Source of the DNA: Luteimonas sp. 8-5
Lineage (GTDB): Bacteria > Pseudomonadota > Gammaproteobacteria > Xanthomonadales > Xanthomonadaceae
Direction of reading: 5' to 3'
Length of the DNA stretch: 50,706 bases
NCBI RefSeq assembly: GCF_029763755.1
Contig: NZ_JARUVM010000030.1
Coordinates: 1-50,706, forward strand
In this document: positions 1 through 8,247 of the stretch, piece after piece
Layout: each line of letters starts with the position of its first letter
Position numbering within the stretch: the first letter of the stretch is position 1
Made by a program: the position numbers and the translations under genes
The notes under the pieces: model-generated
What the model saw: the letters and a program-made list of their open reading frames with translations, nothing else
Database searches by the model: none
Told to the model about the DNA's origin: nothing

Positions 1-1
1 C

Positions 2-337
2 GCGGCGCGCGCGCTACTGGGCGAAGGCGCGATCATCGGCGCCTCCTGCTACGACGACCTCGAGCGCGCGCGGGCGGCGGCCGTTGCGGGCGCCGACTAC
101 CTGGCGTTCGGTGCCTTCTTCCCCTCCTCGACCAAGCCCGGCGCACGCCACGCCGATGCGTCGCTGCTGCGCGAAGCGGCCCGTTTCGGCCTGCCGCTGG
201 TGGCGATCGGCGGGATAACGCCGGACAATGGCGCCATCCCGATCGACGCCGGTGCCGACCTGCTCGCGGTGGTAGGTGCGGTGTTCGACGCGCCCGACCC
301 GGTGGCGGCGGCCCGCGCCCTCTCCGCCCTCTTCTGA
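2..337 (+). CDS. thiE: Thiamine-phosphate synthase, C-terminal part (5' end outside window)
   Basis: ThiE joins the thiazole and pyrimidine phosphates to give thiamine phosphate in the cytoplasm. The window holds only the last 111 codons. They show family motifs of the TIM-barrel: IIGASCY, then [17 protein letters not shown], and the phosphate-binding [10 protein letters not shown] near the end, followed by AGADLLAVV. The reading frame runs from base 2 to a TGA. hemL starts 10 bp downstream on the same strand, so the two are probably cotranscribed. The other thiamine gene of the window, thiC, is 20 kb away and carries the riboswitch. No frameshift is seen. Identification is firm; the true start lies to the left of the window. 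Confidence 0.93.
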   Translation, partial: AARALLGEGAIIGASCYDDLERARAAAVAGADYLAFGAFFPSSTKPGARHADASLLREAARFGLPLVAIGGITPDNGAIPIDAGADLLAVVGAVFDAPDPVAAARALSALF

Positions 338-347
338 AGGACCCGTC

Positions 348-1640
348 ATGCAATCCGACCGCTCGCACGCCCTGTTCACCCGCGCCCGCGAGCTGATGCC
401 CGGTGGCGTGAACTCGCCGGTGCGCGCGTTCAAGTCGGTGGGCGGCGAGCCGTTCTTCGCGCAGCGCGCGGAAGGCGCGTTCCTGTTCGATGTCGACGGC
501 AACCGTTACATCGACTACGTCGGTTCATGGGGGCCGATGCTTGCCGGCCACAACCATCCGGCGGTCCTGGAGGCCGTGCTGCGCACCGCGCGCGACGGGC
601 TCAGCTTCGGCGTGCCCAACCCGCTGGAAGTGACGATGGCCGAAACCATCGCGCGCCTGGTGCCGTCGTGCGAGATGGTGCGCATGGTCAATTCCGGTAC
701 CGAGGCGACGCTGTCCGCGATCCGGCTCGCACGCGGCGCCACCGGGCGCACGCGCATCGTCAAGTTCGAAGGCTGCTACCACGGCCACGGCGACAGCTTC
801 CTGGTCAAGGCCGGCAGCGGCGCGCTGACCTTCGGCGTGCCGACCTCGCCGGGCGTGCCCAAGGCGCTGGCCGACCTCACCCTGACCCTGCCCTACAACG
901 ACTTCGACGCGGCAACCGCATTGTTCGACGAATGCGGCAGCGACATCGCCTGCCTGATCATCGAGCCGGTGGTCGGCAACGCCAACTGCCTGCCGCCGCG
1001 CGAAGGCTACCTGCAACACCTGCGCGAACTGTGCACGAAGCATGGCGCGCTGCTGGTGTTCGACGAAGTGATGACCGGCTTCCGGGTCGCACTCGGCGGC
1101 GCACAGGCCCGCTATGGCGTGCGTCCCGACCTGAGCACCTTCGGCAAGGTCATCGGCGGCGGCATGCCGGTGGGCGCCTATGGCGGACGCCGCGCCCTCA
1201 TGGAACAGGTCTCGCCTGCAGGGCCGATCTACCAGGCCGGCACCCTCAGCGGCAATCCGGTGGCGATGGCGGCCGGCCTGGCGATGCTGGAACTGATCCA
1301 GGCGCCCGGCTTCCACGAGGCGCTCGAGGCGAAGTCCAACGCCCTGTGCGACGGTCTCGAGGCGGCGGCACGCGACGCCGGCATCGCGTTCACCACCAAT
1401 CGCGTCGGCGGCATGTTCGGCCTGTTCTTCAGCAGCGAAGCGAAGGTCGACACCTACGCCCAGGCGATGGCCTGCGACAGCGCCGCGTTCAACCGTTTCT
1501 TCCACGCGATGCTCGAGCGCGGCGTCTACCTGGCACCCTCGGCATTCGAGGCCGGCTTCGTTTCCAGCGCGCATGGCGACGCGGAGATCGCGGCGACCAT
1601 CGAGGCCGCGCGCGAAGCCTTCCGGGTCGCGAAGGCGTGA
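348..1640 (+). CDS. hemL: Glutamate-1-semialdehyde 2,1-aminomutase
   Basis: This PLP enzyme converts glutamate-1-semialdehyde to 5-aminolevulinate, the last step of C5-route tetrapyrrole synthesis. The product is 430 aa, the usual family length. The N-terminus reads [16 protein letters not shown], a hallmark of HemL. The PLP-binding region has [19 protein letters not shown], and the Schiff-base lysine is K267 in [18 protein letters not shown]. The ATG at 348 is chosen because TGAAGG lies 7 nt upstream and homology begins here; an open frame extends further 5' but lies inside thiE. The stop TGA overlaps the GTG of the next gene. Cytoplasmic; identification is secure. Confidence 0.97.
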   Translation: MQSDRSHALFTRARELMPGGVNSPVRAFKSVGGEPFFAQRAEGAFLFDVDGNRYIDYVGSWGPMLAGHNHPAVLEAVLRTARDGLSFGVPNPLEVTMAETIARLVPSCEMVRMVNSGTEATLSAIRLARGATGRTRIVKFEGCYHGHGDSFLVKAGSGALTFGVPTSPGVPKALADLTLTLPYNDFDAATALFDECGSDIACLIIEPVVGNANCLPPREGYLQHLRELCTKHGALLVFDEVMTGFRVALGGAQARYGVRPDLSTFGKVIGGGMPVGAYGGRRALMEQVSPAGPIYQAGTLSGNPVAMAAGLAMLELIQAPGFHEALEAKSNALCDGLEAAARDAGIAFTTNRVGGMFGLFFSSEAKVDTYAQAMACDSAAFNRFFHAMLERGVYLAPSAFEAGFVSSAHGDAEIAATIEAAREAFRVAKA

Positions 1641-2272
1641 GCGCCGAGCCGGCCGTCGTCCTGTTCGACCTGGACGGCGTGCTGGCGCACTACAGCCACG
1701 CGCCGCGGCTCGCCCACCTGGCGCAGTGCAGCGGGCGGACGGTGGACGAGGTGGCGCAGGCGCTGTTCGGATCCGGCCTGGAACACGATGCGGACCTGGG
1801 CCTGCACGATGCCGCCGGCCAGGTCGCCGAGTTCTCGCGGCGGCTCCAGGCGCCGGTCGGCCTGGACGACTGCATCGAGGCCCGGCGCCTGTCGATGCAG
1901 GCCGACACGGCCATGCTCGCGCTTGCCGCGCAACTCGCCAACCGCGCCCGCGTCGCGATCCTGACCAACAACAACCTCCTGCTGCGCGACCACCTGCCGC
2001 GCATCTGCCCGGAGCTGTTCCCGCTGTTCGAAGGCCGGGTGTTCTGCTCGGCGCAGTTCCGCCTGGCCAAGCCCGACCCGGCGATCTTCCATGCCTGCCT
2101 GGCCGCACTCGGCGCCTCGCCCGGCGAAGTGCTGTTCATCGACGACAAGGCGGCCAACGCGGACGGTGCGTACCGCGCCGGCCTGCATTCGCACCATTAC
2201 CGTGACCTGCCGACACTGCGCGCGCACCTGCGCCAGTTCGGCCTCGACGAGGAAGCAAACGATGCGACTTGA
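1637..2272 (+). CDS. HAD-family hydrolase (HAD-IA type)
   Basis: A 211-aa cytoplasmic phosphatase-like protein of the haloacid dehalogenase superfamily; the substrate is unknown. All four HAD motifs are visible: motif [12 protein letters not shown] near residue 7-17 with the nucleophile Asp, motif II AILTNNN, motif III lysine in [11 protein letters not shown], and motif [17 protein letters not shown]. The cap sequence between motifs I and II is short and helical, and the layout resembles the YihX/epoxide-hydrolase-like HAD-IA group. The GTG start at 1637 overlaps the hemL stop as GTGA, so translation is probably coupled; no better ATG exists. Its 3' end overlaps the next gene by 11 nt. An exact physiological role cannot be read from the sequence. 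Confidence 0.88.
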   Translation: MSAEPAVVLFDLDGVLAHYSHAPRLAHLAQCSGRTVDEVAQALFGSGLEHDADLGLHDAAGQVAEFSRRLQAPVGLDDCIEARRLSMQADTAMLALAAQLANRARVAILTNNNLLLRDHLPRICPELFPLFEGRVFCSAQFRLAKPDPAIFHACLAALGASPGEVLFIDDKAANADGAYRAGLHSHHYRDLPTLRAHLRQFGLDEEANDAT

Positions 2273-3383
2273 AACCCTGGCGGTGCATGCGGGCGCAGAA
2301 ACGGATCCGGAAACCGGCGCCGTGGCGCCGCCGATCCATTTGTCCACGACCTTCCGGCACGGGCCCGCCGCCGAACGCATCGCCGGCTACGAGTACCAGC
2401 GCGAAGGCAACCCGACCCAGGACCGCCTGGAAACCGCGCTCGCCGCGCTCGAAGGCGGCGAGGCGGCCCTGGTGTTCGCTTCGGGCATGGCCGCGATCGC
2501 CGGCCTGCTGGAAACCCTGCCCGGCGGTTCCCGCGTGCTGTTGCCCGACGATTGCTACAGCGGGCTGCGCTACCTCGCCAACGAGTTCCTGCCGCAGCGC
2601 GGCGTGGCCGCCGATTTCATCGACATGGCCGACATCGCCGGCGTCGAGGCAGCGTTCTCCCGGCCGGCGACGCTGCTGTGGCTGGAAACGCCGTCCAATC
2701 CGCTGATGAAGGTCTGCGACATCGCCGCACTGGCACGACTGGCGCATGCCAACGGCGCGCTGGTCGCCGTCGACAACACGTTCGCCACGCCGGTGCTGCA
2801 GCAGCCCCTGGCGCTGGGCGCGGACGTGGTGATGCATTCGACCACCAAGTATCTCGGCGGCCACAGCGACGTGCTCGGCGGCGCGCTGGTGTTCGCAAGG
2901 CGCGACGACAACCACGCAGCGGCCATGCACCGCCGCCATATCGCCGGCGCGGTGCTGTCGCCGTTCAGCGCCTGGCTGCTGTTGCGCGGCTGCCGTTCGC
3001 TGGCCGCGCGCATGGCCATGCACTGCGCCAGCGCGCGCACGCTGGCGGAATTCCTGTCCGCGCATCCGGCGATCCTGCAGGTGAACTGGCCGGGCCTGCC
3101 GGGCCATCCCGGCCATGCGGTGGCCACGGCGCAGATGCGCGACTACGGCGCGATGCTCAGCGTGCGCGTGCGCGGCGGCCGAGAGGCCGCGCTGTCGGTG
3201 GCGTCGAAGCTGCGCCTGTTCACCAACGCCACGTCGCTGGGCGGCTGCGAATCGCTGGTCGAACACCGCGCGTCGGTCGAGGGCCCGAACCCGGTGTCGC
3301 CCCAGGACCTACTGCGCATCTCCGTCGGCCTGGAACATTCCGACGACCTGGTCGCAGACTGGAGCCAGGCGCTGGCGTCGTAG
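2262..3383 (+). CDS. PLP-dependent trans-sulfuration enzyme (cystathionine gamma-synthase / gamma-lyase family)
   Basis: A 373-aa Cys/Met-metabolism PLP enzyme. It begins [20 protein letters not shown] and shows PPIHLSTTF, then GYEYQREGNPTQDRLE (phosphate-cup Tyr/Arg), the Asp in VAVDNTFATP and the Schiff-base lysine K196 in MHSTTKYLGGHSD. The C-terminal SLGGCESLVEHRASVEG and LLRISVGLEHSDDLVAD are typical. Members make or cleave cystathionine in methionine/cysteine interconversion; the sequence alone does not separate synthase, gamma-lyase and beta-lyase. GAGGA lies 9 nt before the ATG. The start overlaps the HAD gene by 11 nt. The TAG stop belongs to a GTAGGAGCGG repeat element that follows directly. 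Confidence 0.92.
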   Translation: MRLETLAVHAGAETDPETGAVAPPIHLSTTFRHGPAAERIAGYEYQREGNPTQDRLETALAALEGGEAALVFASGMAAIAGLLETLPGGSRVLLPDDCYSGLRYLANEFLPQRGVAADFIDMADIAGVEAAFSRPATLLWLETPSNPLMKVCDIAALARLAHANGALVAVDNTFATPVLQQPLALGADVVMHSTTKYLGGHSDVLGGALVFARRDDNHAAAMHRRHIAGAVLSPFSAWLLLRGCRSLAARMAMHCASARTLAEFLSAHPAILQVNWPGLPGHPGHAVATAQMRDYGAMLSVRVRGGREAALSVASKLRLFTNATSLGGCESLVEHRASVEGPNPVSPQDLLRISVGLEHSDDLVADWSQALAS

Positions 3384-3429
3384 GAGCGGCGGAAGCCGCG
3401 ACCGGGATCGCGGCTTCCGCCGCTCCTAC
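3380..3429. repeat. REP-like perfect inverted repeat (copy 1)
   Basis: GTAGGAGCGGCGGAAGCCGC plus two more bases (3380-3401) is followed by a 6-nt loop and its exact 22-nt reverse complement (3408-3429). It fills the gap between two convergent genes and could work as a bidirectional hairpin terminator, although no U-run follows. The TAG in its first arm is the stop codon of the upstream gene. Related single-arm copies occur at 12791, 29871 and 33932. Confidence 0.9.
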
Positions 3430-3430
3430 T

Positions 3431-4249
3431 TCAATCCAGGAACAGATCGGGCAGCAACGGCTTGCCGGGTTGCACCGCGTAAATCGAGAGGTCGGTGACG
3501 CCCGCCTCGCGCAGCACGTCCTCGTCGACCAGGAACCGGCCGGAAAAGCCCTTCGCTTCCCGCACCAGGATGGCGTGCGCCGCATCGGCAACGATCTCCG
3601 GCTTGCGGCAGTTGGCCGAGTCCACGCCGGGGATCATGTTGATCGCGTCGGTGGCGATCACGGTGCGCGGCCACAGCGCATTGATCGCCACGCCCTTGCG
3701 CCCGAACTCCGCGGCGAGGCCCAGGGTGACGAAGCTCATGCCCATCTTGGCCAGGGTATAGCCGGTATGGGGGCCCCACCACTTCGGGTCGAGCGAGGGC
3801 GGCGGCGCCAGGGTCAGGATGTGCGGGTTGGGCGCCTGCAACAGGAACGGCAGGCAGGCCTGCGCGCAGACGAAGCTGCCGCGCGCGTTGACCTGCTGCA
3901 TCAGGTCGAAGCGTTTCATCGGCGTGTCCAGGGTGCCGCGCAGCCAGATCGCGCTGGCGTTGTTGACCAGGATGTCGACGCCGCCGAAGGCGTCGGCGGT
4001 CGCCGCGACCGCGGCCTGCACGGCCTCCTCGTCGCGGATGTCGCACTTGAGCGCAAGTGCCCTGCCGCCCGCGGCCTCGACTTCGGCAGCAACGCTGTGG
4101 ATGGTGCCCGGGAGCTTGGGATTGGCCACGTCGGACTTGGCCGCGATCGCCACGTTGGCGCCGTCGGCCGCGGCGCGCAATGCGATCGCGCGGCCGATGC
4201 CGCGCGAGGCGCCGGTGATGAAAAGGGTCTTGCCGGCCAGGGTCGTCAT
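3431..4249 (-). CDS. SDR-family oxidoreductase, HSDL2-like
   Basis: A 272-aa NAD(P)-dependent short-chain dehydrogenase. The Rossmann glycine motif is FITGASRGIGRAIALRAA near residue 8-25, the NNAS motif is VDILVNNASAIW, and the YxxxK pair is Y164/K168 in GYTLAKMGMSFVTLGLAAEF. The long stretch APPPSLDPKWWGPHTGY before the tyrosine and the C-terminal RFLVDEDVLREAG match hydroxysteroid dehydrogenase-like 2 proteins, whose substrate is not established. At the place where those proteins usually have the catalytic serine before PP, this one has alanine. GGAGGAGC lies 5' of the ATG at 4249. It is divergent from the membrane fusion gene, with 34 bp between the two start codons. Confidence 0.88.
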   Translation of the reverse strand: MTTLAGKTLFITGASRGIGRAIALRAAADGANVAIAAKSDVANPKLPGTIHSVAAEVEAAGGRALALKCDIRDEEAVQAAVAATADAFGGVDILVNNASAIWLRGTLDTPMKRFDLMQQVNARGSFVCAQACLPFLLQAPNPHILTLAPPPSLDPKWWGPHTGYTLAKMGMSFVTLGLAAEFGRKGVAINALWPRTVIATDAINMIPGVDSANCRKPEIVADAAHAILVREAKGFSGRFLVDEDVLREAGVTDLSIYAVQPGKPLLPDLFLD

Positions 4250-4271
4250 GGTGCTCCTCCGTTCGGGCAAG

Positions 4272-4277
4272 CATAAT
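4272..4277 (+). promoter_or_regulatory. Candidate -10 element for a leaderless transcript
   Basis: CATAAT ends 6 nt before the ATG at 4284, so transcription would begin at or next to the start codon. No Shine-Dalgarno sequence precedes this ATG. The -35 region would overlap the start of the divergent SDR gene and is weak. Confidence 0.5.
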
Positions 4278-4283
4278 CCACCG

Positions 4284-6269
4284 ATGCCCAGCGCGTGGTT
4301 CGACAACATCGTTGCCTGGATCGGCGCGCATCCCGTGGCGGCCGGCGGCCTGATCTTCCTGATCGCCTTCTGCGACGCCCTGGCCGTGGTCGGCATCGTG
4401 GTGCCGGCGCTGCCGTTGTTGTTCGCCGTCGGTGCGCTGGTCGGCCTGGGCCATGTATCGGGCCCGTATGCGCTGGTGTGCGCCGCGCTCGGCGCGCTGG
4501 CCGGCGATGCGTTGAGCTTCTGGATCGGCCGCAAGTGGGGGCCGCAGCTGCGCGAGCACTGGCCGTTCCGGCGCTATCCGCAATTGCTCGATCGCGGCGA
4601 GGCCCTGTTCCGCAAGCACGGCGCAAAGAGCCTGCTGATCGCACGCTATGTCGGCGCCGTGCGGCCGTTCGTGCCGGCGGTGGCCGGCATGCTGCGGATG
4701 CCGTTGAAGCGCTACCTGCCGCCGAGCCTGTTTGCCGCGTTCACCTGGGCCGCGGTGTTCCTGGCGCCGGGCTGGATCTTTGGCGCCTCCTACGATGCCG
4801 TGGCCGCGGTGGCCGACCGCCTCGCGCTGGTGTTGCTGGCGATGCTGGCGGTGCTGGTGCTGGTGTGGTCGGGCGTGCTGTACAGCTGGCGCTGGTTCGC
4901 CGGCCACGCCGACACCTTGCTTGCGCGCGCCCTGCGCTGGTCGCGCGCGCATCCACGGCTGGGACGCTACGCGCAGGCGCTGATCGATCCGAACCGGCCG
5001 GAATCGGCATCGCTGGCGCTGCTGGCCGCGTGCCTGCTCGCCATCGGCTGGGCCTGGTTCGCGCTGCTGGCAGTGGTGCTGGCGCGGGGCGGCCCGTTGC
5101 GCCTGGACCAGAGCGTGTATTCGGCTATGGCGTCGCTGCGCAATCCGCTGGCGGACCGGCTCATGGCCGCGCTGGCGACGCTGGGCGATGCGCAGGTGTT
5201 GCTGCCTGCATCGGGCATGGCCCTGGCCTGGCTGCTGTGGCGCCGGCGCTGGATCGCCGCTGCCCACTGGCTCGGCGCCCTCGCATTCGGCCTGGCCCTG
5301 ACCGCAGTCCTGGATGCGTGGGTGGCGATGCCCGGCCCGCCCGGTGCGCCCGCCGGGTTCGGCTTCCCGTCGATCGCGGTGACGATGTCGACGATCACCC
5401 TGGGCTTCTTCGCGGTGCTGGTCGCGCGCGCCCTTCCCGGCCGTCGCCGGGTGTGGCCGTACATCGTCGGCGGCGCGGTGGTGGCGATGATCGGCTTCGC
5501 GCGCCTGTACCTGGGCGCGCACTGGCTCAGCGACGTGGTGGGCGGCGCACTGCTGGGCATCGTCTGGCTGCTGATCCTGGGCATCGCCTATCGCAGCCAC
5601 GTCTCGCGCACGCTGTACATGCGACCGTTGGCGATCGCCTTCTACGGCACTTTCGCCCTGGTCGGCGCCTGGCACGCCACGCATGCCGCCGACGACCTGA
5701 TGGCGCGTTTCGCGGCCCCACCGGCAACGGCCACGATCGACGCTGGCGAGTGGTGGCAGGGCAGCGCCTGGCTGGCGCTGCCCGCGCAACGCAACGAACG
5801 CGACGCCGGCCGGCGCTGGCCGCTGGACCTGCAGGTGGCCGGTACCCTGCAGCCGCTGCGCGAAGCACTGCAGGCGCAGGGCTGGCACGAACAACCGCAG
5901 GCGGACTGGATCGCGACGCTGGGCCTGCTCGACGACGACGTGCCGGCGGCACGGCAACCGGTGTTGCCGGCCACGCTCGATGCAGAAGCCGAGGTGCTGT
6001 TGCTGCGGCGCCCGACGGCGTCGCCCGACCAGGTGCTGGTGTTGCGCCTGTGGCGCGCACCGGCGCACCTGGACGACGGCACGCCGCTGTGGCTGGGTAC
6101 CGCGCAGGTCATGCAGCACACGCGGCCGTTCGATCTGTTCGCGCTATGGCAACCCGCAGCCGACCATGGCATGGCGCACGCAGCGGTACGCGAGGCCTTG
6201 CGCGGCCTCGCCACCCGCAAGGCGCAGCGCGGCGACCAGGAAGTCATCCGGGTCGACCTGCGGCCCTAG
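4284..6269 (+). CDS. DedA-PAP2-LssY_C three-domain membrane protein
   Basis: A 661-aa inner-membrane protein. Residues about 1-190 form a DedA-like domain with helices FLIAFCDALAVVGIVVPALP and the RYVGAVRPFVP motif. Residues about 250-435 form a PAP2-type membrane phosphatase domain, with motif 3 retained as R407, H413 and D417 in FARLYLGAHWLSDVVGG. Residues about 460-655 form an LssY C-terminal domain. The same three-domain order is known in LssY-type proteins, thought to act on lipid phosphates. Oddities: PAP2 motif 2 reads FPSIAV (362-366) instead of PSGH, so the catalytic histidine is missing; motif 1 lacks its lysine; and the DedA acidic positions are altered. Its stop shares CTAG with the convergent lon-like gene. 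Confidence 0.88.
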   Translation: MPSAWFDNIVAWIGAHPVAAGGLIFLIAFCDALAVVGIVVPALPLLFAVGALVGLGHVSGPYALVCAALGALAGDALSFWIGRKWGPQLREHWPFRRYPQLLDRGEALFRKHGAKSLLIARYVGAVRPFVPAVAGMLRMPLKRYLPPSLFAAFTWAAVFLAPGWIFGASYDAVAAVADRLALVLLAMLAVLVLVWSGVLYSWRWFAGHADTLLARALRWSRAHPRLGRYAQALIDPNRPESASLALLAACLLAIGWAWFALLAVVLARGGPLRLDQSVYSAMASLRNPLADRLMAALATLGDAQVLLPASGMALAWLLWRRRWIAAAHWLGALAFGLALTAVLDAWVAMPGPPGAPAGFGFPSIAVTMSTITLGFFAVLVARALPGRRRVWPYIVGGAVVAMIGFARLYLGAHWLSDVVGGALLGIVWLLILGIAYRSHVSRTLYMRPLAIAFYGTFALVGAWHATHAADDLMARFAAPPATATIDAGEWWQGSAWLALPAQRNERDAGRRWPLDLQVAGTLQPLREALQAQGWHEQPQADWIATLGLLDDDVPAARQPVLPATLDAEAEVLLLRRPTASPDQVLVLRLWRAPAHLDDGTPLWLGTAQVMQHTRPFDLFALWQPAADHGMAHAAVREALRGLATRKAQRGDQEVIRVDLRP

Positions 6270-6844
6270 TCCGAGATCCACTCCAGCAACGACTGCAGGC
6301 GCGCATGCGGATCGTCCTCCTGCAGCAGCGACTGGCGCTGCAGGTTGGACAGCGGCACCAGTTCGCACAACCGCCAACCCACCCAGGCCGCGTCGTCGAG
6401 CTGCGCGGGGCCGGCATCGACGCGCGCATCGCCGATCTGCTCGAGGATCCGCTGCAGCAGCGTCCCCAGCATCGCGTGTTCGGGCCGCAGCTCCTCGTCG
6501 GGATCGGGATCGCGCCATTCCACTTCACCGACCACCAGCCCGTTGTCGCGCACCCGGGTGCGCTGCACATGGAAGCGGCGATGCCCGCGTACCCGCAGGG
6601 TCAGCAGGCCACGGTCGTCGGTGCCGAAATCCTCGATCCTGGCTTCGGTGCCGAACGCGGCGGGCGTGGCCGCGGCGCCGGCTTCCTCGCCTTCGATGAT
6701 CATGCACACGCCGAAGCCGTTGCCTTCGCGCCCGCACTCGCGCACCAGGTCAAGGTAACGCGGTTCGAACACGCGGAGCTCGAGCAGCGCTCCCGGCACC
6801 AGCACCGCATGCAACGGGAACAGTCCGAGCGCCTGCGTGTTCAT
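6266..6844 (-). CDS. Lon N-terminal (LON substrate-binding) domain protein
   Basis: A 192-aa stand-alone LON domain protein without ATPase or protease domains. The N-terminus ALGLFPLHAVLVPGALLELRVFEPRYLDLV and the later GFGVCMI are typical of the PF02190 family. Such proteins occur as single-domain proteins in many proteobacteria; their function is not known and substrate binding is only inferred from Lon itself. It is the last gene of adk-mpl-lon-like: its ATG overlaps the mpl TGA (ATGA at 6841-6844). Its own TAG stop overlaps the TAG of the convergent DedA fusion by 3 nt through a shared CTAG. Confidence 0.88.
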   Translation of the reverse strand: MNTQALGLFPLHAVLVPGALLELRVFEPRYLDLVRECGREGNGFGVCMIIEGEEAGAAATPAAFGTEARIEDFGTDDRGLLTLRVRGHRRFHVQRTRVRDNGLVVGEVEWRDPDPDEELRPEHAMLGTLLQRILEQIGDARVDAGPAQLDDAAWVGWRLCELVPLSNLQRQSLLQEDDPHARLQSLLEWISD

Positions 6845-8247
6845 GGCTCCAGTGCGGCAAGGAAGCGCCGCGGTGCGGCATCGAAGCCGCCGTTGGACAT
6901 GAACACGACGTGGTCGCCCGGGCGCACCAGCCCGCGGAGGGTGGCGACCAGCGCCTCGACATCGGCGACGGCACGGCCTTCGCCACGCAGCGCCGACACC
7001 ACCGCGCCGGCGTCCCATGCCAGGCCCGGGCGATGCAGGAACACGACCGCGTCGGCCAGGTCCAGCGACGGCGCCAACGCATCGGCGTGCGCGCCCATGC
7101 GCATCGAATTGCTGCGCGGCTCCATCGCCACCACGATGCGCGCGTCGCCGACCCTGGCGCGAAGACCGGCCAGGGTGGTCGCGATGGCGGTGGGATGGTG
7201 GGCGAAGTCGTCGTAGACGGCGATGCCGTCGCGCTCGCCTACCAGCTCCATGCGCCGCTTGACGCTGCGGAACGCGGCGAGCGACGGCAGCACGCCCGCG
7301 ACGTCTACGCCGATCGCATTCGCGGCTGCCAGTGCCGCCAGCGCGTTCATCACGTTGTGGCGTCCGAGCAGCGGCCAGTGCGACTGGCCCAGTTCGCGCC
7401 CGTGGTGGATCACGGTGAACACGCTGCCGTCGGCGGCATCCAGGCGCGCCTGCCAGTCGAGTCGGCCCCCGTCAGCGCACTGGCCATCGATCCCGAAACG
7501 CTCCACCGGCGTCCAGCAGCCCATGGCCAGCACTTCGGCCAGGCGCGGATCCTCGCCGTTCACGACCAGGCGCCCGCGCCCCGGCACGGTCCGCACCAGG
7601 TGGTGGAACTGGCGCTGGATCGCGGCCACGTCCGGGAAGATGTCGGCGTGGTCGTACTCGAGGTTGTTGAGGATCGCCACCAGCGGCCGGTAGTGGACGA
7701 ACTTGCTGCGCTTGTCGAAGAAGGCGGTGTCGTACTCGTCGGCTTCCACTACGAAGGGGGGACGGGAGACGGGAGACGGGAGACGGGAGACAGGGCCGCC
7801 GAGTCTGGCGGAGACGCCGAAGTCCTCGGCGACGCCGCCAATGAGGAAGCCGGGGTGGAGGCCGGCGGCTTCGAGGAGGTAGGCGAGGATAGTGGTGGTG
7901 GTGGTCTTGCCGTGGGTGCCGGCGACGGCGAGCACGTCGCGGCCGGGCAGCACGTTGTCGCGCAGCCACTCGGCGCCGGAGGTGTAGGCGCGGCCCGAGT
8001 CGAGCACGGCCTCGACGGCGGGGTTGCCGCGCGAGAGCGCGTTGCCGACCACGACCGTGTCGCAGTCGGGCGAGATGTGTTCCGGCAAGTAGCCCTGTTG
8101 CAGGGAGATGCCCAGCCGTTCCAGCTGGGTAGACATCGGCGGGTAGACGGCCTGGTCGCTGCCTTCAACCTCGTGGCCGAGTTCACGCGCCAGCGCGGCC
8201 ACGCCGCCCATGAAGGTGCCGGCGATGCCGAGGATGTGCAGCTTCAT
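6841..8247 (-). CDS. mpl: UDP-N-acetylmuramate:L-alanyl-gamma-D-glutamyl-meso-diaminopimelate ligase
   Basis: Mpl reattaches the recovered murein tripeptide to UDP-MurNAc in peptidoglycan recycling. The 468-aa product has MKLHILGIAGTFMGGVAALA at the start (Rossmann-like UDP site), the Mur-ligase P-loop VAGTHGKTTTTTILAYLL near residues 108-125, VVEADEYDTAFFDKRSKFVHY and ILNNLEYDHADIF, then the C-terminal VAMEPRSNSMRMGAH. Between VSARLGG and FVVEADEYD lies a short extra stretch, PVSRLPSPVSRPP (about residues 151-163), encoded by a 7-bp tandem repeat; most homologues run nearly straight from one motif to the other. A change of one repeat unit would shift the frame. ATG overlaps the adk stop and the TGA overlaps the lon-like ATG, so the three are coupled. 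Confidence 0.95.
   Translation of the reverse strand: MKLHILGIAGTFMGGVAALARELGHEVEGSDQAVYPPMSTQLERLGISLQQGYLPEHISPDCDTVVVGNALSRGNPAVEAVLDSGRAYTSGAEWLRDNVLPGRDVLAVAGTHGKTTTTTILAYLLEAAGLHPGFLIGGVAEDFGVSARLGGPVSRLPSPVSRPPFVVEADEYDTAFFDKRSKFVHYRPLVAILNNLEYDHADIFPDVAAIQRQFHHLVRTVPGRGRLVVNGEDPRLAEVLAMGCWTPVERFGIDGQCADGGRLDWQARLDAADGSVFTVIHHGRELGQSHWPLLGRHNVMNALAALAAANAIGVDVAGVLPSLAAFRSVKRRMELVGERDGIAVYDDFAHHPTAIATTLAGLRARVGDARIVVAMEPRSNSMRMGAHADALAPSLDLADAVVFLHRPGLAWDAGAVVSALRGEGRAVADVEALVATLRGLVRPGDHVVFMSNGGFDAAPRRFLAALEP
7761..7791. repeat. Heptanucleotide tandem repeat (GACGGGA)x4 inside mpl
   Basis: Four perfect copies of GACGGGA (7761-7788) and a partial degenerate fifth beginning GAC (7789-7791). 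It lies within the mpl coding region and encodes a low-complexity Pro/Ser/Arg stretch. The unit length is not a multiple of three, so slippage by one unit would frameshift mpl. Confidence 0.93.

Noticed and set aside
7741-7800. Repeats near 7.76 kb as a CRISPR array
   Set aside because: Units are 7 bp and directly adjacent without spacers; it is a simple tandem repeat within mpl.
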